Notes: generated from the sequence alone by a model not told the origin. Positions 6,853-15,837 are shown, counted from the first letter of the stretch. The stretch: DNA of 64,000 nt from Alicyclobacillus sp. SP_1 (GCF_024706985.1 NZ_JAMCCX010000061.1:62001-126000); one strand, 5' to 3'. Program-made: numbers and translations.

Positions 6853-8691
6853 ATGCGCATCACTTCCCTTCGCATTCGCATTGCGTTGGCTGTTCTTGGC
6901 GGGCTTGCCTTGCTCGGACTCAGTTACGGGCTACCCGAGTCGGTTGTGTCGGTCGATGCCATTTTGCTCTTGACGGCGTTATTACTGTGCATGTTTCCGC
7001 TTCGGTTCCGGCAAGGATATATTTATCCAGGTCCGCTTGTCTGCTACATCCTACTTATGGCCAACTCTTCCCTGTGGTTGCTTGCGCTCCTCCTCATTCC
7101 GGGCATTTACGTAGGCTCACAGATTGAGAGTATCGAGTCAGCCATGCCGCTTACTCTTCGGCGTCTATTCACCAAGTACATCCGCTTTCTCGTCGGGTTT
7201 GCGGCGGCGTTCTTCGTCTTCCATCGGCTCCTTGCGCATGCGCCAAATCCTCTGCGCTACGCTGCTGCACTCGTGGTCGTTGAGGCTGTTCAGTGGCTGC
7301 TTCAGACTCGCTATGTGTCTCGGCGTCAGCAATTTTCGGGAAAACTGCATTGGTCGAAACTCCCTTCCTTGCTCGGTTCCAATCAAGTTTGGCCGAATCT
7401 GCTCAACTTCTTCATACTCTGGCGCGTAGACAACATATATAAAGATTCGCAGACGCTGTCCGATCTCGTTTGGTTGGCCATCCCTTTTCTTCTTCTTTCT
7501 GCGATTGTCTACCGTCTTGAAAGTCTCTACGAATCGCGTGTTCGCGCAGAAGAGATTTATCAAATGATTGCCGCGAATACGCAGGACTTAATCGTCTTGC
7601 TGACCCGGGAACGACGTATTCGCTACCTCTCGCCTTCGGTCGAGCGCGTGTTTGGAGCGGAGAATGCGAAGAGCATGGGCCGCTACTGGTTGGAATTTGT
7701 GGACGAAGAGCGCCGGCGGCGGTTCCAACACGCCCTCGATGTCTGTGGAGCTACATTGGAGCCGCAGAGGATTGACGTTTATCGAATTGGCCCAGAGCAC
7801 AACTTGGACTTCGAATGTGAGGTTAGTCCCGTATTGGATGGGTCGCGTCAGTTTACGGGCTTTGTTTTGGTGGCGAGAGATGTGACAGACCGAAATCGGA
7901 GCTTTGAACAGTTTCGAAAGTCGGAGAAATTGGCGGTCATTGGTCACATGGCGGCCGGGGTTGCCCACGAGATTCGCAATCCCGTCACTACGATTAAAGG
8001 CTTTCTGCAGCTGTCTAAGGAGCGCTTTGCCGATACCCCGCAGTACTGGGAGATTATGCAGGCGGAAATCCTTCACATTGAGCATATCATTGGCACGTAT
8101 CTCAGCGTGACACAGTCACCGCGAGCCGAAGATGTTTCCGACGTAGATGTGAATGACTTGATAAGCCAAATCATCGATGAATTGGACGAGTCATGCCAAC
8201 GCCAAGAAGTGTTGGTGACCGTCGTGTTGCCGAGTTCGTCTCCAATTTTATTCGGCCATCGCCTGCATCTCAAGCGAGCTCTTGAAAGTATTCTCCAAAA
8301 CGCACTGGATGCCATGCCATTTGGCGGTCAGTTGAACATTCGTCTGGAGTGGCTTGTCCCCGAGAGAGTCATACAGTTGACTATTGAGGACACGGGCAAA
8401 GGAATGGACGAGGAGCGACTTCGGTATCTCGGTGAACCCCATTATGTCAACGCGGAGCGAGGGATTGGGTTTGGTCTATTGCTCTCAACAAAGCTGATTG
8501 AGGAACATAACGGCAGCTTGGATATTGAGAGCCAGCTGGGACAAGGAACAAAAGTTACCATTCGATTGCCAACGAGCGGGCTTTCCGAGTACCTGAATCA
8601 GTCCAAAAGTGAGGGGTCCGTGAATCAAGGCGAACCACTACACGCTGCGAATGTCAGCGAGGCTGTCTACGTCCACGAGCAACATGGATGA
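6853..8691 (+). CDS. Membrane-bound PAS-domain sensor histidine kinase
   Basis: This 612-residue sensor should autophosphorylate and pass the phosphate to a response regulator. Six or so membrane segments fill residues 5-220, ending in the LVWLAIPFLLLSAIVYRLES helix. A PAS domain follows (about 235-340, from MIAANTQDLIVLL to FVLVARDVTDRN). The HisKA box GHMAAGVAHEIRNPVTTIKG carries His372, and the HATPase domain shows N-box NALDAMPFGG, G1 DTGKGMD and G2 GIGFGLLL. The arrangement resembles the sporulation kinases (KinB/KinC type), so a role in feeding Spo0F/Spo0A is possible but unproven. No response regulator is adjacent. The last 54 bases overlap the convergent ROK gene. ATG 6853 is chosen for its purine-rich leader AGAGAAGGA. 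Confidence 0.9.
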   Translation: MRITSLRIRIALAVLGGLALLGLSYGLPESVVSVDAILLLTALLLCMFPLRFRQGYIYPGPLVCYILLMANSSLWLLALLLIPGIYVGSQIESIESAMPLTLRRLFTKYIRFLVGFAAAFFVFHRLLAHAPNPLRYAAALVVVEAVQWLLQTRYVSRRQQFSGKLHWSKLPSLLGSNQVWPNLLNFFILWRVDNIYKDSQTLSDLVWLAIPFLLLSAIVYRLESLYESRVRAEEIYQMIAANTQDLIVLLTRERRIRYLSPSVERVFGAENAKSMGRYWLEFVDEERRRRFQHALDVCGATLEPQRIDVYRIGPEHNLDFECEVSPVLDGSRQFTGFVLVARDVTDRNRSFEQFRKSEKLAVIGHMAAGVAHEIRNPVTTIKGFLQLSKERFADTPQYWEIMQAEILHIEHIIGTYLSVTQSPRAEDVSDVDVNDLISQIIDELDESCQRQEVLVTVVLPSSSPILFGHRLHLKRALESILQNALDAMPFGGQLNIRLEWLVPERVIQLTIEDTGKGMDEERLRYLGEPHYVNAERGIGFGLLLSTKLIEEHNGSLDIESQLGQGTKVTIRLPTSGLSEYLNQSKSEGSVNQGEPLHAANVSEAVYVHEQHG

Positions 8692-9840
8692 AATGACGAG
8701 ACTCGCTGCTCCCGAGACCACGGTACTTGGGTCTGCAATGACAATCTGGACGTTTCGATTGACAGAGACGGCGCGATAGCTTACGACATTCTCGACTTCG
8801 TTCATGATGTGCCGGGCGGCCGACGCCAAGTTTCCGCCGACAATGACGTACCCTGGATTGAGTCCGTTGATCACATTGGACAATCCGTAACCGATGTGCT
8901 GGCCGACGGTCTGAAACGCGCGAATGTAGTGAGGGTCTCCTGCATCCGCACGAAGGACGCACTCTTCTAAAAAGTTGGCGCTTGGGAAGGGAGGAATGTG
9001 ACATGTTCCGCCTTCTTCTAAATAACGCAGTAACGCTCGTTCGGAAGCGTATTGTTCCCAACATCCGTAAGAGCCGCACGAACAGCGCAAGCCCATGGCG
9101 GCAATCGTGGTGTGGCCAAATTCTCCAGAGATGCCATCCTGACCTCGATACAATTCTCCGTTAGCGATAATTCCCACTCCAATGCCGATGCCAGCATTGA
9201 TAAAAGCTAACTGCTTTAGACCGCGCTGTTGTCGCTCCGCCAATGCGCCGCAATTCGCGTCGTTGTCGACAAAAATGGGTATTTGCAAGCGGGCCACTAA
9301 ATCTCGATGGACACTCCAATCATGCACTTCCAAATTCGGCAAATAATGAATTTGTCCAGTGCTGGAGTTGACCATTCCCGGAAAGGCAATGCCCACTCCG
9401 ATAATCCCATGTGCGCTAGGCGGCGCTAAGGCCATCGTCCGGCGGATGACGGATTCTAGCTGTTGCACAAGCATCTCTTTTGCAGATGCGTCTGGGCGGA
9501 CGTAGAGAGCGTCTCGATGGAGATGAAGAATCGTGCCGCTTAAATCGTACAGCGCAGCAGTAATATGAGTAATTTGAACGTCGATGCCAATGCTATAGCC
9601 AGAGGTCTTGTTCAAGTCCAGCATCATCGGTTTGCGCCCGCCTCGCGACTCGCCATAACCCAGCTCCATGACAAAGTGTTCGGCAATGAGTTCATCGACC
9701 AAGGAGGATGCGGTTGCCTTGTTCATCCCGAGAGACGACGCTATCTCCGCACGCGAAATAGGAGAACCCTCATATATGGTGCGAAAGACGGCGGTCTTAT
9801 TCAATCGTCTCATCATCGATCCGTCGATAGAAGTGGCCAC
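8638..9840 (-). CDS. ROK-family transcriptional repressor (NagC/XylR type)
   Basis: This 400-residue regulator combines an N-terminal winged helix (about residues 10-75, EIASSLGMNKATASSLVDEL) with a ROK sugar-kinase-like domain. The ROK part shows the glycine-rich GIGVGIIANGELYRGQDG, the GEFGH segment, and the zinc ligands CSCGSYGCWEQY. It lies divergent from a sugar ABC importer and is expected to repress that operon until a sugar binds. The intergenic region has a cre-like site. I take the start as GTG 9840 because GAGGTG lies 6 bases upstream; an ATG at 9861 would put that site inside the gene. Its end overlaps the convergent kinase gene. Confidence 0.9.
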   Translation of the reverse strand: MATSIDGSMMRRLNKTAVFRTIYEGSPISRAEIASSLGMNKATASSLVDELIAEHFVMELGYGESRGGRKPMMLDLNKTSGYSIGIDVQITHITAALYDLSGTILHLHRDALYVRPDASAKEMLVQQLESVIRRTMALAPPSAHGIIGVGIAFPGMVNSSTGQIHYLPNLEVHDWSVHRDLVARLQIPIFVDNDANCGALAERQQRGLKQLAFINAGIGIGVGIIANGELYRGQDGISGEFGHTTIAAMGLRCSCGSYGCWEQYASERALLRYLEEGGTCHIPPFPSANFLEECVLRADAGDPHYIRAFQTVGQHIGYGLSNVINGLNPGYVIVGGNLASAARHIMNEVENVVSYRAVSVNRNVQIVIADPSTVVSGAASLVISSMLLVDVDSLADIRSV

Positions 9841-10035
9841 TATGTTCACCTCACAAGGCATCGAAAATTTTTCGTCACAAGATTGAAATGTAATTGAAAA
9901 GTTGCCGTAGATAGTTTATCATACAAACCAAGTTCAGTGAAATGCGGGGTATCGTTGAATGTGAAAGCCCTTGCAAACGATGGATAGAGGATATTTCGTT
10001 GTCTTTCCAAACCATCGAGTCATTTTACTTGCAAG

Positions 10036-10049
10036 TGGGAACGCTTTCA
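10036..10049 (-). promoter_or_regulatory. cre-like catabolite control site
   Basis: On the minus strand the site reads TGAAAGCGTTCCCA, matching the Bacillota cre consensus TGWAARCGYTWNCW at all but one position. It lies about 90 bases before the start of the sugar-binding protein, where CcpA could repress the operon when a preferred sugar is present. The rest of the 296-base divergent region holds no clear sigma-A promoter that I can defend. Confidence 0.55.
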
Positions 10050-10136
10050 AAAAACCTCTGGAGCATTTCGTGAATAGTCTTTGTGGATTTACCGCACAAT
10101 GCACTTGATTAGGGGAAACCTGTAGGAGGGGTCAGT

Positions 10137-11483
10137 GTGAAACGTATCAAAAAAGTCGGCGTTACTGCGTTTGGTGTGCTTACGTTGGCAGCGTTGGTCA
10201 CCGGTTGCGGAACTTCGAATACAACCACCAACAGCAGCAGCACCAGCAATACCAGCAGCACTGGAAACACCACGTCGACCGCAGCGAGCGGAACGAGCGG
10301 CAAACTGGAAATTTTCTCTTGGTGGACGGGTGTGTCGTCTTCAAAAGCCTTGAAGGCACTGGTTGACGTGTACAAAAAACAGTATCCGAACGTTACGGTC
10401 ATCAACGAGGCGGTCGCCGGTGGAGCGGGCTCGAACGCGCATGCTGTATTGGCAACGCGCATGACCAACAACAAGCCACCGGGCACTTTCCAAGTACATG
10501 CGGGACACGGCTCGCTACTGTCCTGGATACAGGCAGGAGATATGTCGCCACTCAACAGTCTTTACAAGTCGCAGGGTTGGTACAACGATTATCCGAAGTC
10601 TCTGTTGAACCTCTTGACCGTCAACGGTAAAATTTATGCCGTTCCTGTCGATATGCAGCGCGCCAATGTGCTTTGGTACAACCCAGCCATTTTCAAGAAG
10701 TACAATTTAACAGCTCCCACCACATTCAGTCAGTTCTTCAGCGATGCAAAAGTGCTGAAGGCACACGGCATTACGCCGCTGGCCGTGGCCAACCATGGGA
10801 ATTGGGAAACAACGCTCATGTTTAGTGACGTCCTGCTGGGAACCGTTGGACCGACCGAATATGACAAGTTGCTGAATGGACAAGAGTCTTGGACCAGCCC
10901 GGGCGTTGTCAAAGCCGCAAATACATTTACCAAGATGATGAAGTACGCCAACAGCGACTATTCAGCTTTGCATTGGGCTGAAGCGGACCAGATGGTGGCA
11001 CAAGGCAAGGCAGCCATGAACATCATGGGAGACTGGGCTCAAGGTTATTTCACCACGGACTTGCACTTGACACCAGGTAAAGATTTTGGTTGGGCGCCGA
11101 CTCCTGGCACCGCTGGAAGCTTTGGCGTCGTGTCGGACGTGTTCGGATTGCCGTCGAAGCTCAGCGCATCACAAAAAGCTGTTGCGACAAACTTCCTGAA
11201 GGTGCTTGGTTCCAACGCTGGCCAGAAAGTATTTAATCCTCTGAAGGGCACATTCTCGCCACGGTTGGATGCGAATCCTAAGGACTACGATGCTTACTCG
11301 CAGGCAGCTATGAAATCGTTCCAGAAAGACAAGCTGGTGTTGGTACTCGGTCAGGGTGCTGTCAATCCAGGATTTACTACTTCCTTTGAAAACGCGATGG
11401 AAGTGTTCTTAACGAGTCACAATACAACTCAGTTCCTACAATCTGTGCAGAGCGCGGCTCAGGCCAATCCGCTCAGCAGTTGA
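10137..11483 (+). CDS. Sugar ABC transporter, substrate-binding lipoprotein
   Basis: This 448-residue lipoprotein captures a sugar outside the membrane for the two permeases encoded next. A signal peptide ends in the lipobox LVTGC with Cys24 as the lipid anchor, followed by a Thr/Asn/Ser linker. The mature part is a cluster B/MalE-like binding protein: LEIFSWWTGVSSSKALKAL opens the first lobe, and WAEADQMVAQGKAAMNIMGDW and GVVSDVFGLPSK are typical of glucose, mannose and oligosaccharide binders (TTHA0379/GtsA-like). AGGAGGGG upstream supports GTG 10137. The nearby ROK repressor and mannose-6-phosphate isomerase suggest glucose, mannose or a mannoside as substrate. Confidence 0.92.
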   Translation: MKRIKKVGVTAFGVLTLAALVTGCGTSNTTTNSSSTSNTSSTGNTTSTAASGTSGKLEIFSWWTGVSSSKALKALVDVYKKQYPNVTVINEAVAGGAGSNAHAVLATRMTNNKPPGTFQVHAGHGSLLSWIQAGDMSPLNSLYKSQGWYNDYPKSLLNLLTVNGKIYAVPVDMQRANVLWYNPAIFKKYNLTAPTTFSQFFSDAKVLKAHGITPLAVANHGNWETTLMFSDVLLGTVGPTEYDKLLNGQESWTSPGVVKAANTFTKMMKYANSDYSALHWAEADQMVAQGKAAMNIMGDWAQGYFTTDLHLTPGKDFGWAPTPGTAGSFGVVSDVFGLPSKLSASQKAVATNFLKVLGSNAGQKVFNPLKGTFSPRLDANPKDYDAYSQAAMKSFQKDKLVLVLGQGAVNPGFTTSFENAMEVFLTSHNTTQFLQSVQSAAQANPLSS

Positions 11484-11509
11484 TTTAGCTCTGGGTGAGA
11501 ATTTTGTCT

Positions 11510-11548
11510 CCCCGTCTGTGCTGTTTGCAGACGGGGTGCGTTTATTCT
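11510..11548 (+). terminator. Intra-operon terminator after the binding-protein gene
   Basis: The stem CCCCGTCTG with CAGACGGGG (11510-11518 and 11528-11536) is followed by the T-rich TGCGTTTATTCTTT. Placed between the binding protein and the permeases, it should reduce read-through so that binding protein is made in excess, a common arrangement in sugar ABC operons. Confidence 0.7.
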
Positions 11549-11620
11549 TTACAAGCTACGCCTCTTGTCACCTTGGGCGTGCTGCGTGGTCAGTCGCACC
11601 TCTGCGCCTTTTTCCAGGCG

Positions 11621-11665
11621 TATCGTGTTACGTCATATCGTGTTACGTCATATCGTGTTACGTCA
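11621..11665 (+). repeat. Three perfect tandem copies of a 15-bp unit
   Basis: The unit TATCGTGTTACGTCA occurs three times in direct, gap-free order at 11621-11635, 11636-11650 and 11651-11665, between the terminator and the first permease gene. It could be a cluster of binding sites or a product of replication slippage. I know of no named family with this unit. Confidence 0.95.
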
Positions 11666-11765
11666 GACAGAGACAGAGCGATGAAGAGACAAGGCATTTC
11701 ATTGCCAAATATGCATATGTAGTCGAATAGAGTGGATAGATTTTAGAATAGGCTGGTGAATTCGG

Positions 11766-12740
11766 GTGAGCCAAACGCTGGATATGCCAGGACGTGACCC
11801 AGTTCTGCGCAGAAAACGAAAAAAGTTTTCCTGGGACAAGACTTCTGCAATATTGACTTTGGTGCCGTCCCTCATCCTCCTGGGTGTCTTTGTCTACGGA
11901 TTTATTGGCTGGACAGGGTGGGTCTCCACGACTGCTTGGAACAGTATCATTCCAGACTTTGCTTCAGTTGGACTGCGTAATTTTAAAATTATTTTCAGCA
12001 CTTTTCGATTTCAGTCAGACCTTCGCAACATGGTCGTGTTTACTGCTCTCTTCATTGCTCTTTGCCTTGTTATCGGAATTGCTCTCGCGCTGTTAATCGA
12101 CCAGAAAATCCGAGCGGAGTCGCTCTTTCGCAGTCTCTATTTGTTTCCCATGGCTATTTCGTCTGTGGCGACCGGTGTTGTCTGGTCTTGGTTGCTCAAT
12201 CCCACGACGGGTGTCAATTTAATTCTGAAATCACTCGGACTGAATCATCTTCCTGAATGGTTCCTGAGCACGCGCATTTTGCCTGGTACCCCTCTCGGCC
12301 AAATTGAGATTGCACTGCCCCTCGCATTGCTGGCCGTCTTGATTGCTGCCGTGTGGCAGATGTCTGGCTTCGCCATGGCGGTCTATCTAGCCGGATTGCG
12401 CGGCATACCTGAGGAGTTGAAAGAAGCAGCAAGAATTGATGGAGCTGGTCCGTGGCGGACCTTTTGGTCTGTCGTGTTACCGCAGTTGAAAGGAACCACG
12501 ACGACCATCATCATCATTTTGACCGCCGCCTCTCTCAAAGTGTTTGGTCTCATCTACGCAATGACGGGTCCCGGTCAAGACTTTGTCACGGATATGCCGA
12601 GTATGAACATGTTCGATACCACCTATCAAGGGAATCAGTTTGCAGAGGGCGCCGCGATTGCCATAGTTATGCTCATTCTGATTGCTATTTTTATCATTCC
12701 ATATCTCATTTCCACATTGAAACAGGGGGAGGAAGCGTAA
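11766..12740 (+). CDS. Sugar ABC transporter, permease 1 (MalF/UgpA type)
   Basis: This 324-residue integral membrane protein forms half of the translocation channel. Six hydrophobic segments can be placed, beginning at SAILTLVPSLILLGVFVYGF, with a large loop before FRSLYLFPMAISSVATGVVW. The cytoplasmic EAA coupling motif is present as EAARIDGAGPWRTFWSVVLP. The GTG start at 11766 is weakly supported because no strong Shine-Dalgarno site is visible, and ATG 11787 is possible. The stop overlaps the start of the second permease by one base (TAATG), indicating coupled translation. No ATPase gene is in this operon, so the pair probably uses a shared MsmX/MsmK-type ATPase from elsewhere. Confidence 0.92.
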   Translation: MSQTLDMPGRDPVLRRKRKKFSWDKTSAILTLVPSLILLGVFVYGFIGWTGWVSTTAWNSIIPDFASVGLRNFKIIFSTFRFQSDLRNMVVFTALFIALCLVIGIALALLIDQKIRAESLFRSLYLFPMAISSVATGVVWSWLLNPTTGVNLILKSLGLNHLPEWFLSTRILPGTPLGQIEIALPLALLAVLIAAVWQMSGFAMAVYLAGLRGIPEELKEAARIDGAGPWRTFWSVVLPQLKGTTTTIIIILTAASLKVFGLIYAMTGPGQDFVTDMPSMNMFDTTYQGNQFAEGAAIAIVMLILIAIFIIPYLISTLKQGEEA

Positions 12741-13561
12741 TGGCAATGCGCCGTTTTAATAAATACCTCCTGTATGTCGTTCTCACTGTTATTGCCTTGT
12801 TTTACCTTATGCCAGTCTATGTGGTGTTGGTCACCAGCTTCAAAAATGATGCAGAAGTCAGTCTGTCCCAGATGTGGTGGCTGCCACATTTGTGGAGCAT
12901 CTCGGCAATCGGTGCTGCTTGGCATCAGTTAGCTCCCAATTTCGGCAACAGCTTCTATCTCGCCATTTCTGCGACCATTTTGGCTTCTGCGTTTGGTTCG
13001 GTCAATGGCTATGCCCTTTCAAAGTGGAAGTTCAAGGGCGCCAACGTGGTATTCTTTCTGATTTTGTTTGGGATGTTCATTCCCTATCAGAGCGTGTTGA
13101 TTCCACTGCTTCGGGTTTTGAACACGATTGGTTTGTACAACACCATCCCAGGTCTGATTTTAATCCACACCGTCTATGGGATTCCGATATGTACGCTCAT
13201 ATTCCGCAACTTTTATGCCTCCATTCCGCACGACATCATTGAATCGGCGCAAATCGACGGAACAGGTTACTGGGGTATTTTCCGATTCATCATTTTGCCG
13301 CTGTCGATTTCTGGATTTGTTGTGGCTGGAATTTGGGAATTCACGCAAGTATGGAACAATTTTTTGTTCGCGGTCGCGGTGACCAATCCACCGAATCAAC
13401 CGGTGACGGTGGCTTTGGTCAACATTGCTGGCAGTCAGACGGTTCCGTTCAATGAGTTGATGGCGAGCGCTCTCATAGCTTCGATTCCCACGCTCGTCGT
13501 ATACATCCTATTGGGAAAATACTTTGTTCGCGGCTTGCTTGCAGGTTCTGTCAAAGGTTAA
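12740..13561 (+). CDS. Sugar ABC transporter, permease 2 (MalG/UgpE type)
   Basis: This 273-residue protein is the second half of the channel. Six transmembrane segments are apparent, from YLLYVVLTVIALFYLMPVYV to ALIASIPTLVVYILLGKYFV. The EAA motif appears as ESAQIDGTGYWGIFRFIILP, and FVRGLLAGSVKG is the usual MalG-type C-terminus. The same frame stays open upstream to 12452, but ATG 12740, preceded by GGGGGAGGAAG and overlapping the previous stop, is the real start. Confidence 0.93.
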   Translation: MAMRRFNKYLLYVVLTVIALFYLMPVYVVLVTSFKNDAEVSLSQMWWLPHLWSISAIGAAWHQLAPNFGNSFYLAISATILASAFGSVNGYALSKWKFKGANVVFFLILFGMFIPYQSVLIPLLRVLNTIGLYNTIPGLILIHTVYGIPICTLIFRNFYASIPHDIIESAQIDGTGYWGIFRFIILPLSISGFVVAGIWEFTQVWNNFLFAVAVTNPPNQPVTVALVNIAGSQTVPFNELMASALIASIPTLVVYILLGKYFVRGLLAGSVKG

Positions 13562-13642
13562 AGTAAAAACAAGGTAGTCCTTGTTGACATCGTGATCGGC
13601 CCAGGACAGCTCTGGGCTTTTTCCTTTGAAAGGGTGGCGAAA

Positions 13643-14686
13643 ATGTATCCAGTCGTGTTTCAGCCCGTGGTTAAAGAGCGGATTTGGGGCGGACATCAAC
13701 TGAAAACCATGTTTGGTGTGGAGACTGACCGACCGATAGGAGAGTATTGGACGTTGGCGGATCATCCTGCAGGAAGTTCCACGGTGCGCAACGGTCGCCT
13801 GCTCGGGCGAACTTTGACAGAAATTGTGCAAGACCATCCGGAAGACTACTTGGGTCGAACTAGAGCTAAACACTTTCCTTTGATGGTGAAATTCCTCGAA
13901 GCCGAGTCCAATCTTTCCGTACAGGTTCACCCAGGCGATGATTATGCCTCAATGCACGGAGGAGATAACGGAAAGACGGAAGCCTGGTATGTTCTTCGAG
14001 CGTTGCCAGGGGCTAAGGTCAATGTTGGGCATCGGTTTGCGAATCCGGATGTGTTTCGCCAAGCCATTCGAGAGGGACGCCTAGAAGATGGGCTGGAGTT
14101 TTTGAATATCCATTCGGGAGATGTCATTTATGTGCCATCTGGCACATTGCACGCTTTGCTGGAAGGAACTCAAGTGATTGAAGTTCAACAGAGTTCTGAT
14201 GTCACTTATCGAGTGTATGACTGGAATCGCGTGGACGAACATGGGAATTCTAGAGATTTGCATGTGGACGATGCGTTGGCGGTACTCCGTTTCCCTGAAA
14301 ACGATGGGAATGATGTGAATTCGGACCATGCCGCCGCTTGGCAACGGGATGGAGCGCGCGTTATCTATAGCGGGCCGGGCGTGGTCCATGAGCGAAAAGT
14401 TGATGGAGAGCATTTTTGTTTGGATACGCTGTCTCTGCGCGAGGCTGGGTGGAAACGGCTGCGGGAGGGCGGGACATCTCCGGAAATTCTGATACTCGCA
14501 GAGGGGGCCTGTCGCTTGACGGCTAACAGTCTGGACGCAGAGGACTTCTCGGCAGAGGAGCGCGTACTCGATTTAGTGCCTGGAGACACGGTGTTGGTCC
14601 CGGCGACGATGTCCAGCTACCATTTGCAGACACCGTCGCACGCTCAATTCGTGTTGGCTACCTACCCGACGACCCAGCACGGATGA
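13643..14686 (+). CDS. manA: Mannose-6-phosphate isomerase, class I
   Basis: This 347-residue cupin-type zinc enzyme interconverts mannose 6-phosphate and fructose 6-phosphate. Metal-ligand regions are visible: VQVHPGDDYA (His96), KTEAWYVL with its glutamate, and VPSGTLHALLEG. The starting VVFQPVVKERIWGGHQL is typical of Bacillota ManA. AAAGGGTGG just before ATG 13643 sets the start; the frame is open further upstream without a binding site. It follows the sugar permeases by 81 bases, so imported mannose-type sugars could be routed to glycolysis. It could also supply mannose 6-phosphate towards GDP-mannose with the ManC enzyme encoded at 38827. Confidence 0.93.
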   Translation: MYPVVFQPVVKERIWGGHQLKTMFGVETDRPIGEYWTLADHPAGSSTVRNGRLLGRTLTEIVQDHPEDYLGRTRAKHFPLMVKFLEAESNLSVQVHPGDDYASMHGGDNGKTEAWYVLRALPGAKVNVGHRFANPDVFRQAIREGRLEDGLEFLNIHSGDVIYVPSGTLHALLEGTQVIEVQQSSDVTYRVYDWNRVDEHGNSRDLHVDDALAVLRFPENDGNDVNSDHAAAWQRDGARVIYSGPGVVHERKVDGEHFCLDTLSLREAGWKRLREGGTSPEILILAEGACRLTANSLDAEDFSAEERVLDLVPGDTVLVPATMSSYHLQTPSHAQFVLATYPTTQHG

Positions 14687-14740
14687 ACCGCATGTCCGGG
14701 GTGGTGCTGGCATGGCGTCATGGATTCTCAGGGATTTTCC

Positions 14741-15601
14741 TTAATCACCCACCGGAGGTAACCTCCGAGCAGTTGGTGGCCGCAGCAAGGCAAAGGTACT
14801 CACCAGTGCTGAGCCCCAGACGAATGCAGAGGCTAACGCGGCGGAGAAGGTAAAGTAGTCCGATAGCGGATTCCCATGGACTAAAACATTCGATAAAAAC
14901 GGTGTAGCAACGGGTACATGCAAGCCGTGCCCACTCATCGGTTGCTGATGAAACATAGACAGTGCAAATTGTTTTATTTCTCCCAAGCCGTAGGCAAGCC
15001 AACTGAGGACGACATACCACACATAAAGTGGACCAACAAACACTGGACCAATCGTGTCTAAACTTACGACGGCGGCGTCGAGCAAGAGGAGAACCGCGGG
15101 CCAATACCAACGTATGACGATGCGTTTCGAGAGCGTACGATAGAGTTTCGACAGGAGCCAAACGGCTAAGACAATAAGAGGGAAACAAATGAATAAATGC
15201 CACTTAATTCTTCGGGTTTTTCGTTGAAATTGCTGTTGCCGTCTGTGGCGATTTTGATTTGAACGATTCGACGAGGGATTGTGGTCGCTACTTGCCGCGA
15301 TTTCTTCTTGGCGCTGCTCTAGCGCTCCGTCCGAAGAGCGAAAGCGAGGTTCGGTTCTCCTTTTTGCTGAGAAACTGGATGTGTCAGTTCCGGCCAGAGT
15401 GAGCGGCGATTTTCGAATGACCGTACACTCGGCTAAGCCGTGTTCAAACTCTGCGCGAGTCCAGGTGCGATGGTACAATTCAGAATCGGATGTATCAAAT
15501 CCGTCCATGTCGAGGATGTACAGACCATACGCTTGCTCCCATTCACGAAGGGTTCTACGGTCATCGCTTGACTTCCTCACGTCCTGCACCTCTTTGTTCA
15601 T
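14741..15601 (-). CDS. Unknown protein: soluble N-terminus, four-helix membrane C-terminus
   Basis: I do not recognise this 286-residue protein. Residues 1-135 are soluble and charged, starting with a YGLYILDMDGFDTSD segment and ending in a Gln/Arg/Asn-rich basic stretch. Residues 136-280 carry about four hydrophobic helices (LFICFPLIVLAVWLL, YWPAVLLLLDAAVVSL, PLYVWYVVLSWLAYGL, AALASAFVWGSALVSTFALL). The open frame has normal codon use and no overlapping plus-strand gene. It is convergent with manA. A membrane-bound regulator is one guess; nothing more can be supported. Confidence 0.6.
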   Translation of the reverse strand: MNKEVQDVRKSSDDRRTLREWEQAYGLYILDMDGFDTSDSELYHRTWTRAEFEHGLAECTVIRKSPLTLAGTDTSSFSAKRRTEPRFRSSDGALEQRQEEIAASSDHNPSSNRSNQNRHRRQQQFQRKTRRIKWHLFICFPLIVLAVWLLSKLYRTLSKRIVIRWYWPAVLLLLDAAVVSLDTIGPVFVGPLYVWYVVLSWLAYGLGEIKQFALSMFHQQPMSGHGLHVPVATPFLSNVLVHGNPLSDYFTFSAALASAFVWGSALVSTFALLRPPTARRLPPVGD

Positions 15602-15689
15602 TTCGTGAAATGGCTCGATTCTCTCAAAAATCCTACCACATATGCGCGATTTCGACCATTACCAAGACAGCATCTCGCGGGATTTCGGG

Positions 15690-15716
15690 AAAAAAAGAGC
15701 GGCCACACGTGGCCGC
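15690..15716 (-). terminator. Terminator-like hairpin read on the minus strand
   Basis: GCGGCCAC at 15699-15706 pairs with GTGGCCGC at 15709-15716, and on the minus strand the stem is followed by seven T (15690-15696). No minus-strand gene ends here. It could stop antisense transcription coming out of the riboswitch and transglutaminase region. Confidence 0.5.
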
Positions 15717-15808
15717 AATTGGGGGTTAGGGCTGTTCCATGCCTTGACTCTACACTACAAACCTTGAAGACAGATTGAAAAACATTTTTCGACAAGTGGT
15801 TTCAAGTA

Positions 15809-15837
15809 TTTACATCAGAATGTGGACTAGCTATGAT
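15809..15837 (+). promoter_or_regulatory. Sigma-A promoter of the riboswitch leader
   Basis: TTTACA (15809-15814), a 17-base spacer and TATGAT (15832-15837) form a near-consensus housekeeping promoter. Transcription would begin near 15844, about 27 bases before the riboswitch aptamer. Confidence 0.75.
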
